Program-made: the position numbers and the translations under genes
Origin: Cyclina sinensis
Taxonomy: Eukaryota; Mollusca; Bivalvia; Venerida; Veneridae
DNA: 64,000 nucleotides
NCBI GenBank assembly: GCA_012932295.1
Contig: JAAONU010000011.1
Location: forward strand, 41,418,352 to 41,482,351
Direction: 5' to 3'
Shown: positions 1 through 12,511 of the stretch, piece by piece
How the letters are laid out: every line of letters starts with the position of its first letter
How positions within the stretch are numbered: position 1 is the stretch's first letter
Notes under the pieces: model-generated
Told to the model about the DNA's origin: nothing
What the model saw: the letters and a program-made list of their open reading frames with translations, nothing else
Database searches by the model: none

Positions 1-1
1 T

Positions 2-1095
2 GCAGGTCAGTTATTACGCTCAGAAACATACTTTAAAACATGATGAGTGGTAGATAATGCTGAGGATTTTGAAAGGTTCTACTCCATTTTGGGAACAAGC
101 AAAAAAGGTATATTTATCATTTAGCGCGATAAAACAGCTAGGCATGATTTTATTGTCACAATATTTGTGTGGTTGATTTCTAGGTCAAGTTTGAATATGG
201 GCTACTTGCTGTCAAACTAAGATCACTGGCTTAAATCAAAGGAAAACACTCTAGAAGTTATATTTTTGTCACTTCACCACGGGTTTTTGTCAAAATGTTT
301 AAGTTGATTATTGCTAAGACAAGTTGAAATATGGATCACTTCGGGTAAAAATGGACACTGGTTTAAAAACTAGAAAAACCTTGTTAACGCTCTAGAAGCT
401 ACATCTCGATGTTTGTGTTAATGATTTCTAGGTCAAGATTGAATATGGATAACATGGGATCAAAAACTAGGTACCTGTTTTTAATCAAAGGAAAACCTTT
501 TTAACGCTCAAGAAGCGATATGTCTCATTATTCATCATATTATCTTAAATAAGTTTTAGGCGAAAGTGTACTCGGGTAAGCGATACAGGACGATACAGGG
601 CGATACAGGGCTGTCAATACACTTTTGTTTAAATGTTCCCAGAATTTGGACAATCAGACTTTATGACATAAATCACCAATCAATTCTTCTTTGCCAGTTT
701 CAGGACCTTCAGTTCTTTGATTTGTCCCTGGATTATATACTGTCTCGTGACAAAAGCACCACAGTAGCTGAAGCCAAAGCTCCCTAGCAGTGGAAGAAAG
801 ATCCTTTTTTCAACTATCCTACCACATCCTTATGTCACATCGTTTCATGAAATGAACCTGACATCAGTGTGTTTTCAATACAGGCAACTTAAACATTACA
901 CAATCTTGATCATTTTAGTATAATCAAAATGTGCTATATTTATCATTATTTATGTCATTATATAAATATTTTTCAGTTCTGCTTGTCTAGACAGGCCATT
1001 TTTTTCGAAAGAAACTATTTTATGTAACCTTGGGAGTTTTTATAAATAGCTACAAGGTTGTTTTGTGATATGTTTAAGGATTTTAGGTATGTATT
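2..1095 (+). repeat. Copy A of a ~1 kb direct duplication
   Basis: From the window edge to about 1095 the sequence repeats, with small differences, at 3619-4664. Both copies start 'gcaggtca' or similar and end 'ttttaggtatgtatt'. Order and spacing are kept throughout. The differences are scattered substitutions and indels, for example about 25 extra bases near 110-150 in copy A. Copy A may continue left of the window. The left half is a monomer-repeat element (listed separately). The right half (about 640-1095) is unique-looking, with short open frames that are not kept intact in copy B, so I see no gene in it. Confidence 0.85.
175..620 (+). repeat. Monomer-repeat element, ~120-130 bp units, 'cgatacaggg' end
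   Basis: Diverged units beginning 'gatttctaggtcaag' or similar start near 175, 306 and 423. Each contains an 'aacgctctagaag'-like block. The element closes with 'gtaagcgatacagg' followed by 'ctgtcaatac', the degenerate form of an end I know from a very common bivalve dispersed repeat. At 581-610 the 10-bp end motif is tandemly present three times, whereas the second copy (4160) has it once. No coding capacity is seen. Non-autonomous; its mechanism of spread is not evident. Confidence 0.6.
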
Positions 1096-1101
1096 GTATG
1101 A

Positions 1102-1203
1102 GAATTTATTTCATCGAGTGAACACCATATGTGATATTTTCACGAGTGGCGCAGCCACGAGTGAAAATATAAACATATGGTGTTCACGAGATGAAATAAA
1201 TTC
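1102..1203. repeat. ~100 bp near-perfect palindrome (foldback element)
   Basis: Left arm 1102-1150 and right arm about 1153-1203 are reverse complements over about 50 bases with only a few mismatches. The core is 'gagtggcgcagccac'. It would form a long hairpin in single-stranded DNA or RNA. It begins only a few bases past the point where duplication copies A and B stop matching. Confidence 0.85.
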
Positions 1204-1235
1204 CCATCTTCCACTAAAAAACAAACAAATTTTCT

Positions 1236-1876
1236 GTTTATTTTATGCCAACACGTCAAAAATGGGTATTTTATGACATTTTTACTCAGGGCCTTCAATA
1301 AATTCCCCATGGTGAGCCCCAAATCAGTTAATGCGTACTTTGGTCAAACCGTTACTCCGCACAAAAAAAAGTGCAGACAATCTCCAATACATATGATAAC
1401 TTTACTTCTGCTGAAATAAACTGAATACACTTTCATCAAATAACATTTATTTTTCTTTACACAGTTTATCAATATTTATTGAATTTTAGCCATACATACT
1501 TTAATTATAAAAGCGGATTAATACCGAGTAATATTCAATCAATTGAATTGAAAGTCGGCCATATTGGATATTGTCCATGTGAGTTATGTAAACAAATCAG
1601 ACATTTTAAATAATTTATGGCGAATTTCATCATTGTTCACAACTAGTTAGGCTTAGGAATTCAATATTATAACTGGATTTAACAAGGTAAATAAATTTCA
1701 CTCGCTGTCACTGTCTGAAATACAGCGGATTCTCTTGTATTTACGTGGTGGGGAAATTAGTTCCGGCACAAACAGTGGATTATCAAAATGGTAATTTCAC
1801 TGATTCAAAACAGTGGATTATCACTTTTATCTCACTGATATTTCCCTATATTTCATTGGTAGGCATAAAATAAATT
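1236..1876. mobile_element. Possible inverted-repeat element, tentative boundaries
   Basis: 'gtttattttatgcc' near 1236 and 'ggcataaaataaa' near 1862 are inverted copies about 640 bp apart. The right part (1740-1860) contains two similar 'cagtggattatca' blocks. No target duplication could be fixed, and no transposase is encoded. It may form one composite unit with the palindrome just to its left. Confidence 0.3.
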
Positions 1877-2182
1877 ATATTTATACCCTTTTTGAGCCAA
1901 CAGGTTCTTGGCAATCTGTAGCTTCAATCTGGCTAAGCCTTATTTCTTCCTACTGTACTCAACGGATTCTATGAATAACCAACAACAATGTAACTACACT
2001 AAAATGTATGTAGACGAAGTCTTAAAACGTTTCAAATTTCAAAGAATTGCAGTTAACATTTTAAAAATGCAATGCGCATAAACCAAATTATTATTGATTA
2101 CAAAATATATCTGCGTGCACAGAAAGCAACAACATGATTATAAAATTTTGGCGGAGCAGTTTATACAAAATTTCTAGTGAGG

Positions 2183-2584
2183 TTAAAGCTACTGACTCAC
2201 AGATGGGCCGACGATGAAAGAAATGTTTATACATCTAGAAATTCTATCTGTAATTGTGAAGAACATACCTAACTATTTTTTGTTACAGAAAAAAATATCA
2301 AAATATACAGTTTTACACTCTTTTATCTGTAAAAAATTTACCCCGTTAGTCACGGTGTAGATTCTTTAGTTATAACATTAATTTTAACGGTTATTGATAA
2401 CTAGTCTCTGAGGCACAGTTTGGCAAATATTCGCTCCATATTTTACCGACCGAAAGGTCATGGGTTCGAATACTGGTAAAATCAAAAGCATAGAAGCATA
2501 ATGTTATGTTCTTTCATAGTATATTAACTTCTCACAAATTCTAAAGATAAAAAACAGCTAAATTTTGTGAGTCAGTCGCTTTAA
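2183..2584 (+). mobile_element. TTAA-flanked inverted-repeat element with tRNA-like core, copy 1
   Basis: Starts 'ttaaagctactgactcacag' and ends 'tgagtcagtcgctttaa', so the termini are inverted repeats of about 17 bp lying at TTAA. The interior matches copies at 49836-50279 and, inverted, 52223-52660, including 'gatgggccgacgatga', 'taccccgttagtcac' or similar, and a tRNA-derived stretch at about 2405-2480 with a good B box (gggttcgaata). No open frame of note. The size and ends resemble a non-autonomous element mobilised by a TTAA-targeting (piggyBac-like) transposase; that mechanism is inference. Confidence 0.75.
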
Positions 2585-3618
2585 AGGTCGTCATAGCAGA
2601 AGTATATTGCTAATGACGGAAAAACAGTAGACGAATTAGTTATCTCCCTTCTAAACTGCAATTCTTGGAAAACATACTTATAAACAGGAAAATGAATACA
2701 GGAAGCAGTGAAGTATTGTAAATAAAATAAATATATGAAACAGGAGGAAACAGCGCACTTGTTATATTGTTTGTCGTTTTCTGTGCGTACCAGAAATTCC
2801 GAATCTGCTACGATGTTTCGACAGTTTGTCGCGCTTCGAAAAAGCATCTGAATACTAGTATTGATTATTGATTATAATTGATAATATAATAAAATATAAT
2901 TTACAACATATAATAATATTGAAAATATTTCTAATAGCTGTATCAAGGAGATACCATTTGTATTTTCATATTATTACTGAATAGGGGATTTTAGTTAGGT
3001 ATATGCCTTGTCCACCTCAAGTCAAGGCAATTAATATTTTTTTACAAAGTCGTGCCTCATATCAAGGTAACAAGCAACTGACTCATAGATTTTAACTTAA
3101 AACGTTTTTCTTAAAAATAAAAAAGAAATTAATACATGTATAACGTGTAAAAAATTTCATACTTAAATAAACCATGAAAACTTTAGAGAAAAAAAGAAAA
3201 CTCATTTAATTTGTGCTGGTTTCAAATTCATGCTGCTACGGCTAGGAAAGGTCAGGACAGCGAACAAGTTACAATATAAAAAAGTCTGATAAAAGTGTGA
3301 AAAACTTTATAATATAATGGGGTTTTTTTCAGTAACAAAACATGAAACAATTACTCATTTTAGCATGTTCTTCAGTCACTATTACAATAAGAATTTCTAT
3401 ATGTATAAATATGTTTTTTTATCCATTGTCGACCGATCTGTAAGTCAGCCTCTTGTAAAAACACGTAGCACTTGTACACATCTAGAGCTGAACTGAAACT
3501 TAGAGTATAGAAATAATAATTTGTCTCCTAGTGTACGTAAGCAGTTCAACCGGCACTGTGTGCTATTAAAGTAGCATATGCAGAGAGAAAGTGCAAATTT
3601 AATAGGCAAGTAGTCAAA
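2585..3618. other. No gene seen
   Basis: AT-rich sequence between the TTAA element and duplication copy B. Only short open frames without recognisable content. Confidence 0.6.
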
Positions 3619-4664
3619 GCAGGTCAATTATTACGCTCAGAAACATACTTTAAAACACGATGAGTGGTAAAGAATGCTGAGGATTTTGAGAGGTTCTCCT
3701 TCATATTGAGAACAAGCAAAAAGTTATATTTAGCATTTTATTGTCACAATATTTGTGTGGTTGATTTCTAGGTCAAATTTGAATATGGGCCACTTGCTGT
3801 CAAACTAAGATCACTGGCTTAAATCAAAGGAAAACACTCTAGAAGTTATTTTTTGTCACTTCACCACGGGTTTAATGTTTAAGTTGATTATTGCTAAGAC
3901 AAGTTGAAATATGGATCACTTCGGGTAAAAATAGACACTGGTTTAAAAACTAGAAAAACCTTGTTAACGCTCTAGAAGGTATATCTCGATGTTTGTGCTG
4001 ATGATTTATAGGTCAAGATTGAATATGGATCACATGGGATCAAAAACTAGGTACCTGTTTTAATAATAGGAACACCTTTTTAACGCTCCAGAAGCGATAT
4101 GTCTCATAATTCATCATATCATCTTAAATAAGTTTCAGGTGAAAGTGTACTCGGGTTAGCGATACAGGGCTGTCAATACCCTTTTGTTTAAATGTTCCCA
4201 GAATTGGACAATCAGACTTCATGACATAAATCACCAATCAATTCTTCTTTGCCGGTTTCAGGACCTTCAGTTCTTTGATATGTCCCTGGATTATATACTG
4301 TCTCGTGACAAACGCACCATTTCTTCTTCCATTGGCTGAAGCCTAAGCTCCCTTGCAGTTGAAGAAAGATCCTTTTTTCAACTATCCTACCACATCCTTA
4401 TGTCACATCGTTTCATGAAATGAACCTGACATCAGTGTGTTTTCAATACAGGCAACTTAAACATTACACAATCTTGATCATTTTAGTATAATCAAAATGT
4501 GCTATATTTATCATTATTTATGTCATTATATAAATATTTTTCAGTTCTGCTTGTCTAGACAGGCCATTTTTTTTCGAAAGAAACTATTTTATGTAACCTT
4601 GGGAGTTTTTATAAATAGCTACAAGGTTGTTTTGTGATATGTTTAAGGATTTTAGGTATGTATT
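3619..4664 (+). repeat. Copy B of the ~1 kb direct duplication
   Basis: Same orientation as copy A and about 3.6 kb downstream. Copy B reads smoothly into unrelated sequence after 4664. The divergence is low compared with the other duplicated pairs in this window, so this is the youngest segmental duplication here. Confidence 0.85.
3735..4180 (+). repeat. Second copy of the monomer-repeat element inside duplication B
   Basis: Matches the element at 175-620 unit by unit, with a single 'cgatacaggg' end motif near 4160. It was carried here as part of the ~1 kb duplication rather than by an independent insertion, because the flanks match as well. Confidence 0.6.
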
Positions 4665-7600
4665 ATGAAATTATTGTAATTTTCTCACAGAAATTTAGGC
4701 ATGAATTAGGTCTAAATTGCCGATGACACATTTTTTTTTCTCAAAATCAGAATGTTGTTTTATATCTTTGTCTGTGCTTTGCATGTTCGGCACATTGAGG
4801 TCTATAAGTGCATTTATAAATGACAGAAAAGCTATATTTTATGTTTTAATTTAAGCAGATCAATCGCTTTTGAACGGATATGTCTATTTAGTCTGAAGCG
4901 AATATCTACTGGCAACAAAGTCAAGTTGTTCTTGCTAACGATTGTACATTGTGCCTTACCAGAGAATGTTCCAGGAAAAAAAGTGAGAAACACACGTCGC
5001 ATCTTCAAATCTTGTAATGAAATCTCTGAAGATATTTATATTTTCAAAATGAATTATAGAATAAACCTGTGTTATAAGTCAAAAGTGTTCATACTGACTT
5101 GAATTGAAATAATTGGTGTGATATCAACGCCAAAAGAATAATACATAACTCTTTGAAACATTTCTAAAATTGACAAGCTGAAAATATTTTATTTTTCCGC
5201 GAGCATACATTAAAATACATCACATAAATAAATTTCTAAATATTTGTCATGTAAAGCTAGGGTTGCAGAGACCAACTAAGGGAAATTTGAACATTCTTTC
5301 TTAGTAACTAGAATGTGACATAAAATCTGTTTGCTGTAAAAGACCAAATTCTGGATGAAAGCGAATTATGCAACATGTGGTTTCAATAAAATGTTACGTT
5401 TTGTTCGTGTTTCATAAAAGCATTGAAAATACAAAATTATGCAATAAAATAATGTTTTAATGAAAGAAAACATAAACCGTAACAATTAATTCCTGTAGAA
5501 AGTATGCCAGTAATGAAAATCAAAGACTTGATTTGTTTGCGTTATACATGTCTAACTTCACTTTCATTTACATGAAGTAACCGCTGACGAACCATTTTGT
5601 ATTCTGATATCACAGGAAGTTATCATGCGTCTCTGTAATTCTAAAGCCAATGTTAATAGGATAACATTGCAAATGACCACAACTGGTGTCTGCTTCACGG
5701 GCGGAGACTTATACTTCTGTGAAAACAAGTTCACAACGTGCTTTATTTCTAGAATAGATTCTAAAAATGACTGTTAGTCACGTGTCAACGAAAAACAAAT
5801 TAATTCCATCACTGTACTTGATAATGGATGAAGCTGAAAATAATTTCCTCAAAATCCTATACTTCAAAGTAATTATAATTTTTAAAACAAACATCGATTT
5901 CACGATGTTGTTCAAGCCAGAACTGTGCGCAGACGACTCTCAAGTCAATGTATTAGAAGCGCTGCTTACAAGTGTTAAACAATGTTTTACTGGACCAGGC
6001 CTGATTGAATTTGCCTGTTTCTATCATATCTTCTCATTGTTCAGTTGCTTGTTTTACAAGGTTTTGTAATATTGGTCTGTAATCAATGTTTCACCTTTCT
6101 GAACAGGAATAAACACAATTGAAATAGCTAATTGTCTGCTTGACGACACATTTTCTGGCTAAAAGCCAGCACAAGCGCAGTGCAATGTTTGTATTGTTCC
6201 GCACTCTGCGGAAACCGGAAACACCACAAGACCTTATTCACGTGCCTTTATCAAATTTCGTATCTTCAACTGCTGAAAAGAAAACTGAAATCGCAAGAGC
6301 TTGAATCAAAGCTGAAAAGAATGCGTGTTTGCTTTCTAGATAATGTAAAGAATTCGAATCCTTACAAGATCCAGACCACTCTATTATAAACAGTGCGTCT
6401 GCTATTTCAGTTCCACATTTACACGAATCAACAGTTCTGTTTGTTTAGGCAAGCATCGATATGATTTATTTCCATATATTATCCCTGTAAGAGTTTATAA
6501 ACATTCGCATTTTTTATATGTCTGGGCGGTTGAGAATATATCACAAAACAGCCAATAATGCATGATCGCTGTCCGTACTTTGCAGAATTTGCTAGGTAAG
6601 CAAAGTTAGGTAAGCAAAGAGGTCTTCATCACACTATGACTGTTCACCTACCATGATTTTTGTTGGCTTTACAGGAAAATAAATGCAACGGTGAAATTAT
6701 TTCTATACTATTATTTCACTTTTTTTGCCAAACAGAAAACGTACAGTAGCAAAATAAACTTCTTAAAGTTGATTAGTTTTCAAAATAATTCTCAGTCACT
6801 AAAATTAAACCAAATAGCTTCAGTAAAAGCTTTAAGCCAAATGCTTCACAATAAACTGTAAAACTGATTTGACCAACTTTCTCTATAAATTACAGGATGT
6901 AATAAATCTATTTTAGATGTAGGTATGTATATAATATAATATTGTCTATATTTAACCTGAGCGTTCAAGGCCTAGGTCTTACAGTTTTAAACTTAAAGTC
7001 TTGTGATATATGAATTCAAACGTATTTTATGTATTCTAGTAATCTGCACGACTGTTCTAGTTATGGTAGGATTTCGCGCTAAAACCACCCACAGTTGTAG
7101 CACAAACAATGGTCACAATTTTAAGTCGCAACGCTATAACGAGGGTTTGGTGCAACACTGGGCCAAGCCATATAGTTTTCTTATTCTAAATAAACTTGGT
7201 CCTGACCTTCGGAACTTCATTATTCTCTTTCGTATTTGGTCGACATTTGTTTACTTGAAACATTCTTTACACTGACAAATCATTTCAGGAATAACTCTGA
7301 ATTAGTTCATTAAGTTGGGGAATTTGGTCGAATGCAGAATGATTTAAATGATAATAGAATAGTATTTAAAAAAGTGGTCACAATCGGCTTTAAAATCACC
7401 AGCGAGATTTCAAAAAATCAAAACAGAACAATTCGCATAAAAATGAGCGCAGACAATAACGGTCACTGGGGACATTTTCTGAGACAGTTACCAATAAAGT
7501 GATAATGTTGATACATTTTACACGTTTTTTATTCTCAAGTGTGAAACTCTTTGCCGAATGCCGACTCTGTCTGAGCAACATTGACTACATAGCATCGGCT

Positions 7601-8789
7601 AGGCTTACAGCACAGATAAGATAGTGCAACGTGAATAAAATATAACACAAGAATGTGTAACTTAGCCATTTATGATAAAATCTGCATTAACACAAACGGA
7701 GAGTAACATAACAATTGTTTCAAGTGGGATATATTGTAACACCATTTTAGTTAAAATTTGGAATGGACTAATGCATCAGAGAAATTACATAAAGACTAAA
7801 ATCAACCATAATATCGTCAACACATACTAGTGAGTGTTTATAACGTATTATCTATGAAAGATAAAACGATGTTAACAAAAAGATACAACCACAGTACAAA
7901 AGACAATGTATCAAATCTTTAGACAGTTATATCAAAAAACCACTTAACAAAATTGTACTGCAAACAAAACGTTTTAAAACAATGACAACTAGCAAGTTAT
8001 GAAAATGAACCTGTAAGATATAAACACAAATATACACGACAAAAATAGCACTTTAACAATTGCGTTGTGTAGCAATAAAACAGACAGTATGGCAAATATG
8101 GTTTGGTTGTATGATTTTCTCATGATATTGGTATATTAGATATCTATCGTATCTGCATGTCAAAATCATGCCAGACAGACATTATTCAATTAGTGTAGTT
8201 TGCTTATATCTTGTTGATTTAAACTTGACAAAAACTTTACATGACATACCAGAGTTAATTCAGTTATAAAAGAGAAAGATATAATAGCCATGCACTGTAT
8301 CCAACATAGAATCACATAGAAATGTTAACATACTGAAGATTTGTTTTGATTTTATGCGATGCTTATTACTATAACATTTGGGAAAAATGTCCATGCTACA
8401 AAGTGTAACTCTTTCAAGCTTGTTCCCAAGAGCGAAAGCGGTGTAACTGTGTCTTCTCAATATCAGGGACATTTTACTTCAACATAATAGGCCCTATCTT
8501 GTACATGATAACGTGAGTTTTGCTAATCAATCTTATTTCTATCGCGATTTCCCCCAATCCATCTTCATATTGCCTGAAACCAGTCCAGAAACTGTCAGAT
8601 ATCTAAGCATGTTCATTTTCTAGCCAGGAAATTTTGGCGAAACTTTTTCTTCGTTGCTAACAACCTATTTGTTCAGAGATAATAAACGTAGCTATACATG
8701 CTATACTAGTCAGAACTCTTAATAATCCATTATAATACTCAAATGTAATGCATTTTCAATGGTAACAAGAGTTATTGACGGAAATTATA
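4665..8789. other. No recognised gene; short open frames only
   Basis: The longest frames are 100 codons at 5767-6069 and 90 codons at 7003-7275. The second begins without an ATG and has a hydrophobic stretch near its start. Neither resembles a known family and neither has convincing splice sites. A short direct repeat 'gttaggtaagcaaag' lies near 6590-6620. The receptor's 3' flank shows no clear polyadenylation signal close to its stop. Confidence 0.55.
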
Positions 8790-9780
8790 TTACACTGAAG
8801 CCGCGCGTGAGAATGTACTTCCGGCCCTGCGCACTGGGTTCTTTTCACAATCCCCCATTAAAATTTTCCTATATGCTGTCCGAAAATTATTATCCATTAA
8901 GGTATAGACGACAGGATTCAAGCAATAAAGCAGCCAGCCTAGCATCGTGGTCCAGATGTGGTGAATTGGGTACTTGTATTCCTTATCTGTAACATTCAGA
9001 ACAAAATACGGGAATGTACCAAGGAAAAATATAAAGAAAATACAAAGCATCATAGGCTGAAATTTTCAATGCTTTGCCTTGCGGCGAATTGCCCTTCCAT
9101 CGGCTCATCCTTTTAAAACTTCTGTATGCAACGCAGCCGATTCTGGCGTAACAATATATGATGAATAAGCAAGGAACTATGAAGCCCGCAGTGACAGTAG
9201 CAATGCGATTTGATTGGTCAGTTCTTTTGTCAAAAGTGCATGCTAATATGGACGACTGGAAATGGAATCCGCCCCATACCCGGAACGTTGGTGGAATGGT
9301 GAAAACTAGCGGTAACAGCCAACACACTGCCAGGGCAATAGAAAGCTGTCTGAGCTCGGACATATATCTGTATTTATTAATATACACAACGTTTAAGAAC
9401 CTGTACAGAGCAATTACTCCCAGATGCAGCATTATAACCCCGACGAGCGTGTAACGTATTCCTCCAGCGGCAGAACAGAACGACTCTGGAACCTTGTGCG
9501 CATGTCTGTGAAATATTACCGTCTGCATCGACAAAATCAGTGAACAATATAAAAATCCTGCAAAACTTTGACTTCCAATCAAAATACAGTTCACACTGTA
9601 TCGGAGACTTGAAAACAGAATGGCCAGTACAGTCACCAAGTTTCCGAAGCTCCCAATGATACAAAGCACAATAACAAACGCTTCCAGTATAGTCAATGTA
9701 CCCGTCTGTCCACACCACCACTCAATACAGTCGTCAGTCGAATTGTCACTGGATGACATCAGATATTTATCACTAGACAT
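8790..9780 (-). CDS. Tre1/moody-like rhodopsin-class G-protein-coupled receptor, intronless, one frame break
   Basis: A seven-helix receptor read in two overlapping frames. The first frame (9780 to 8983) gives 265 residues and the second (9053 to 8790) gives 87. In the first frame TM1 (about 29-56) carries the GSFGN motif with Asn47, TM2 is about 64-90, Cys102 and Cys181 can form the usual TM3-ECL2 disulfide, TM3 ends in Tyr126-Arg127-Phe128 where DRY or NRY is expected, TM4 is about 144-163, and ECL2 has the P-x-x-x-x-V-W-G-x-F pattern typical of the Tre1/moody group. TM5 is about 193-216. TM6, TM7 with NPVVY and the helix-8 start follow in the second frame. The frames join naturally if one A of the run at 9063-9066 (T on the plus strand) is extra. 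The TM2 Asp is replaced by Gly75. The total of about 330 residues fits a short family member. The start is the first ATG, with another at residue 8. Ligand unknown. The break may be an assembly error or real inactivation. Confidence 0.85.
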
Positions 9781-12511
9781 AATTTATGTCACTTATGTCT
9801 TCGATTTTCAATAATACGTATATCACCTTTGAATGTTGCAAATTATAGAAGTAATTAACTTTCTGCACGTGACGTGTTATCCATCCTCAATTATTTTCCG
9901 TGTTACTGTCGACACATTGACCTATATTTCCGTATTTGTAAAATTTTAACTCGATAATTTTCTTCCTTGTATCTTGCTAGAATTACATGTTTCAAAATGT
10001 TTAAACATTCCCTCGAGTTAAAACTCGAATTGAATAATTTATGGAAAAGGGATTTTCTAAACTGCGTACATGCACTAAATCTCTTTTCCTCTGTCGCCCT
10101 CGGTGCTTCGATTTGTTTTCACGTCGCTTTTTCGTATTAAATAATTTATAACAAAGCGTTTGTTAGCTAACGTGTACACTCGTTTTGGAATCGCTTTATA
10201 AACAGTTTCTTACAGGAGCATTATTTTACTGTTTAATCTCGAATCTTCTGTCCAATTCGTATTCTCAATTTCTTGTCACGCTCCAAAGATTCCAGTGAAA
10301 TATTTATATCACGTAACTTGCTTTAATCCTGTCTTATTTTTACAATCCAGTACATTTAAAAGTAGTTTTGGATTAAATTAGATTACGCTCTTATCCAATT
10401 TGTGACGTGTTACATAACTGCAGACAAGTGTTATATGTACAGAGGTTTCCTCGCAACACGAAGTTTGTTTCAAATCACCACACTGATTTAATTACATATC
10501 ACTAGTTATACCTTACACCAATTTCTCCAAAACCTCCTTCTTTATTGGCTTTCCGCAATGAATAAATCACATTTGATTACCCCCGTTCTGATATTCTTTC
10601 TTCTCATTTCAACAGAAATAGATGATCCCGTGTTATTAGGAGGAATTCCTTCTCGACAAATTGCCTGATATGTGCGGCAAAGTTTATCTGGAGTAAAAGT
10701 TCAAAGTAACTCACTGACCGCCTGTTGATTTATGGTCAGCTGAAGATGTATGTTTGCAGAGAGAAAATCCTTTTATCTGGCTTTCCTGTTCAACCTGAAA
10801 ACAGATAAAATAAACCGGTATTGTAAATTCATAACTCTGAAAATAACTAAAGAAAATAAATATTTGTCTTTAAATGTATACAAACTCGAGGTCTCCCCAT
10901 AAGTACAAAGAAAACTCGCATGAATGTTGTTGAAGCTATTATACTCCATTTGAAATTTAAAGTATAATAGTGTTATATATCGTTAAGCTTTATCCTGTAA
11001 CCTTGCAAACTTCCTACAAATACAAAACACTAGGATAATATACCCCGTATAAACTTACACTATACATAAGCGTTTGTGTAAACGCTATGCCTTTAATATC
11101 ACTTTAAAAAGTGGCATACAGTCAAAGCTGGACTTCTTAAATTTCTTTAAAGTAGCAAATTCTATGTTTGCTCTTTTATACTATTTCTTCTCCTCTCATG
11201 ATCTACCAAATGTACAATGTATCACAATAAATTTTATAAAAGTTCAGTTGTAAAATGATATTAAATATCAACATATATTTTTAATTAAAGACAGGCTTAA
11301 TCCTATTTCTATATAATATCGAATTTCTCATTTAAATTACCGACCGATCAAGGGCGTTTCAAGTAGACACAATCATTTTCCAAAATCGATCAACTCTTCC
11401 TAACAATTTTGATTTAAACGCCGATTAAATCCAAAGTAAATAAACCTGAAGTTGAAGAAACCAAAATTGCCAATTTGAACAAAAAGCGTTTTATTTCATT
11501 TGCATTACCCAATTGCGTGTCCTTGGTTTATACATGAAAATATTTGGGGAAAACACTTTTATAAAGAAACGCTGTTTATATCACGATACTTTGACTCTAA
11601 GTTTAAACTTTTCGGGTAAAAGTATTTACTTTGTACATGAGAGAGCTACTTAAAGCCATCCCTAGACTAAAACATAATGTATTTTATTACACTTATATTT
11701 ACCGTATTTTATACAATTTAATTACGCCAATATAACCATGCTTATTGTTATTCGAATACACTTACATTGACAATGATAAATCCTATTATTATTCATTATA
11801 AAGTAGAACGTTCTTCAAACTGCAAAAAATCTTCCTCAACAACGGTTTTATAAAGCTAGACTGCAACACGTTCTCCTACCCTACCAAATTTTTACATATA
11901 TTTAGATATATGAATATGTTTTCAAGAATGCTTACCTAACGGTTTATACATATTGTATTTTAACTGCAAGGTTATTCCATAGAGATGATTTCACGAAGCT
12001 TCATTCTTACTGTCAGACAACTTTGGAACTGATATTTAAGTCTTGTACAATTTATTGATTTTTCATATACGCAGACGACGCCAGTGGGATTTGCAAACTA
12101 TCTTTATTCCGACAGAACAAAACAAAGTCAGAACAGTAAATCTAAAACTGGAATGCAATACATTTTACAAAAGGTTTCATGATCATTTAATGTCGAATTT
12201 ATCACAATTTTCAATGATTAGGTGTATCTTCCATTAGTCTTGGTTATGGGGTGCATTAACAAAAATGAATGTTTAGAAATTATTAAAACATCTTACAATC
12301 AACAGTGGTTTTTTTTTGTTGTTGTTGTTTTTTTTTAAACTTGTCGATTAAAACAATAATTTTTAAATGCAATAACACAATTAACCACAGTTAACACAAT
12401 TGTCTGTTTCGTCTTTCCTGACATCTTAATTATTTGACCTATTTTCAAAATTTGACTTATTTGTTACATAGACCGTTGAACACATTTTCTGTTAATCAGT
12501 TTTCAAATTAA
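9781..12511. other. No gene seen; receptor upstream flank
   Basis: AT-rich. A small hairpin is possible at 10042-10090 ('ggaaaagggattt' and 'aaatctcttttcc'). The receptor promoter should lie at the low end of this stretch, but no TATA box or initiator could be assigned. Confidence 0.55.

Noticed and set aside
566..787. Possible gene in duplication copy A
   Set aside because: The matching frame in copy B is disrupted, and the start lies in a repeat element.
2405..2480. A tRNA gene
   Set aside because: A and B boxes are present but no full cloverleaf or acceptor stem; the same sequence recurs inside a mobile element.
7003..7275. 90-codon frame with an N-terminal hydrophobic stretch, like a type II membrane protein
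   Set aside because: It begins without an ATG just after an in-frame stop, has no acceptor that would keep the frame, and matches no family I know.
8759..9814. Plus-strand frames and a 114-codon minus-strand frame over the receptor
   Set aside because: Shadows of the receptor coding sequence; they lack the motif content seen in the receptor frame.
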